A DNA stretch of 64,000 nucleotides from Corynebacterium efficiens YS-314 (GTDB taxonomy: Bacteria > Actinomycetota > Actinomycetes > Mycobacteriales > Mycobacteriaceae), in NCBI RefSeq assembly GCF_000011305.1, contig NC_004369.1, forward strand, positions 62,001 through 126,000. Reading direction: 5' to 3'. Under the pieces are notes generated by a model. It was given only the letters and a program-made list of their open reading frames with translations. It did not search any database and was not told where the DNA came from. A program made the position numbers and the translations under genes. This document shows positions 63,179-64,000 of this stretch, piece by piece. Position 1 is the stretch's first letter. Each line of letters begins with the position of its first letter.

Positions 63179-63751
63179 TCATTTTCGGGTCTTCGGCCTG
63201 CCCCGTCGCACACTCACCGTGGGATCACCCGGGATCCAGAACCGCAGCGGGGCATCGGCGTTCTTCGTGATGCCTACCCGGGGCCCACTGACCCACTCGG
63301 GGCGTTCTGAAGGTTCCATCAGCTGGAAATCCGTGCCGTTGATGGGGGCGTGGTTATCGCTCAGTTGGAAGTTGAGGGCCTGCCCCAGGTTGCCGGGACC
63401 CTGGGCCAGACGGGTGAAGGGGACGTCACCGCGGCGTCGATAAGCAATGTCCTCCCCGGCCACCACCTCACCCGCACGCAACAGGACACCCTGGCCCACG
63501 CCCTCCGGCGCGCAGGCGATATTGCCCGCGCGGTGGATGCCATAGGAGATGTAGATGTACATGTGGCCGCCGGGGCCGAACATCGCGGCATTGCGCGCGG
63601 TCTTGCCACGGTGTGTGTGGGCGGCGGCATCCTCCGCGCCGAGATAGGCCTCCACCTCCGTCAGACGGATCGACACCCCGTCATGGGTGAAGATGCAACC
63701 GAGGAGCTGCGGGGCGACAATATCTGCGGGTTGGAGGAAGTCGATGGGCAT
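63179..63751 (-). CDS. 3-methyladenine DNA glycosylase (AAG/MPG family)
   Basis: A 190-residue base-excision repair enzyme that removes alkylated purines. Family parts are LLGCIFTHDGVSIRLTEVEAYLG with the catalytic glutamate, AAAHTHRGKTARNAAMFGPGGHMYIYISYG, and RLAQGPGNLGQALN. The protein matches the usual length of this family when started at ATG 63751; the upstream extension is not conserved. A TACAAT element lies exactly 7 nt before the ATG, so the transcript should be leaderless. The next gene diverges. Confidence 0.9.
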   Translation of the reverse strand: MPIDFLQPADIVAPQLLGCIFTHDGVSIRLTEVEAYLGAEDAAAHTHRGKTARNAAMFGPGGHMYIYISYGIHRAGNIACAPEGVGQGVLLRAGEVVAGEDIAYRRRGDVPFTRLAQGPGNLGQALNFQLSDNHAPINGTDFQLMEPSERPEWVSGPRVGITKNADAPLRFWIPGDPTVSVRRGRPKTRK

Positions 63752-63758
63752 GGCAGCG

Positions 63759-63764
63759 ATTGTA
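63759..63764 (-). promoter_or_regulatory. -10 element of a leaderless glycosylase transcript
   Basis: TACAAT on the minus strand lies 7 nt before ATG 63751. Confidence 0.6.
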
Positions 63765-63879
63765 GGCGGACATACAATTCCGGCCACGGCGCTGGCATAA
63801 CTACCTAGACTGAAACCACACCGCCTATGGGTGGATGGTTCCCGTGGCGAATGAGACAGCATGCAGCAAGGAGGCCCAC

Positions 63880-64000
63880 ATGGCTGCTTCACCCAGGACA
63901 TACCTTTTCGATTTGTACGGTGTGACGTTGAAGGTCGAGGGACCGGCGCAGTTCGAACGTGTAAACCGTGTGATCGGCGAACCGGGGAAAACCGAGCACT
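63880..64000 (+). CDS. HAD-family hydrolase, N-terminal part only
   Basis: The gene runs off the window. The visible 40 residues begin MAASPRTYLFDLYGVTLKVEG, where FDLYGV corresponds to HAD motif I (DxDG form, here DLYG), as in haloacid dehalogenase-like proteins with a single motif aspartate. AAGGAGG lies 5 nt before the ATG. Substrate cannot be judged from the fragment. Confidence 0.6.
   Translation, partial: MAASPRTYLFDLYGVTLKVEGPAQFERVNRVIGEPGKTEH

Noticed and set aside
1..64000. Calling the iterated words proven DNA-uptake sequences
   Set aside because: No competence genes are in the window and natural uptake with sequence preference is not established for this group; only density and pairing are similar.

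Overview
The window is about 64 kb of GC-rich chromosomal DNA from a Corynebacterium, most likely close to C. efficiens or C. glutamicum. This rests on the panB-panC pair, bioB followed at once by a BsaP-like gene under a BioQ-type palindrome, an FMN riboswitch in front of a PnuC-like riboflavin transporter, many leaderless promoters, and actinobacterial families such as DUF222-HNH, DUF1707, DUF2252 and DUF2254. No rRNA, tRNA or CRISPR array was recognised. Species assignment is inference from gene content.

Layout. 0.2-8.9 kb: KdgT-like permease with a convergent LysR gene, a fasciclin lipoprotein, a DUF1707 protein, a DUF2254 membrane protein with an in-frame amber codon near its apparent original start, an unknown protein, a FUSC-like membrane protein, a gene remnant and an ATP-grasp ligase. 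8.9-13 kb: a two-gene module (SWIM zinc finger plus a very large partner) with lower GC, possibly acquired. 13-24 kb: large-subunit catalase, then inorganic ion genes (MgtE, a metal-binding chaperone plus P-type ATPase under twin promoters, CorA, ClC) and an aldehyde dehydrogenase. 24-29 kb: riboflavin transporter with riboswitch, PhoH2, CPBP protease, a broken 2-hydroxyacid dehydrogenase and a DUF222-HNH gene. 29-36 kb: biotin synthase and its auxiliary protein, two paralogous secreted proteins, sirtuin, two paralogous lipases and a MarR regulator. 36-47 kb: alpha/beta hydrolase, MFS exporter, DUF2252, AMP nucleosidase, PepSY lipoprotein, PutA and an aldo/keto reductase. 47-54 kb: two paralogous secreted esterases, an AbgT transporter plus M20 amidohydrolase operon, two DUF202 proteins and a candidate structured RNA. 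54-64 kb: an intact IS1380-type element with a 5-bp target duplication in front of a PIG-L-like gene, a SixA-like phosphatase, a Mrr-like nuclease, panB-panC, a flavin monooxygenase divergent from a PucR-type regulator, a 3-methyladenine glycosylase and the start of a HAD-family gene.

The most striking signal is not a gene. A short word, consensus CGCYTATGGAGG, occurs about 70 times on both strands, inside genes as well as between them. It often forms head-to-head inverted pairs that make hairpins, and it even sits in the variable arm of the FMN riboswitch. A second word, GGCGTCGAYAAGC, occurs roughly 28 times and shares the AYAAGC end. Density and pairing resemble DNA-uptake sequences of Neisseria, but no function can be assigned from this window. 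The first word is absent from about 3.4-13.1 kb and from the insertion sequence.

Other regulatory signals include matched FNR-like boxes at class II spacing before both the metal chaperone and the ATPase, an operator-like repeat between the monooxygenase and its PucR-like neighbour, and a repeated leaderless architecture in which a TANNNT element lies about 7 nt before the start codon.
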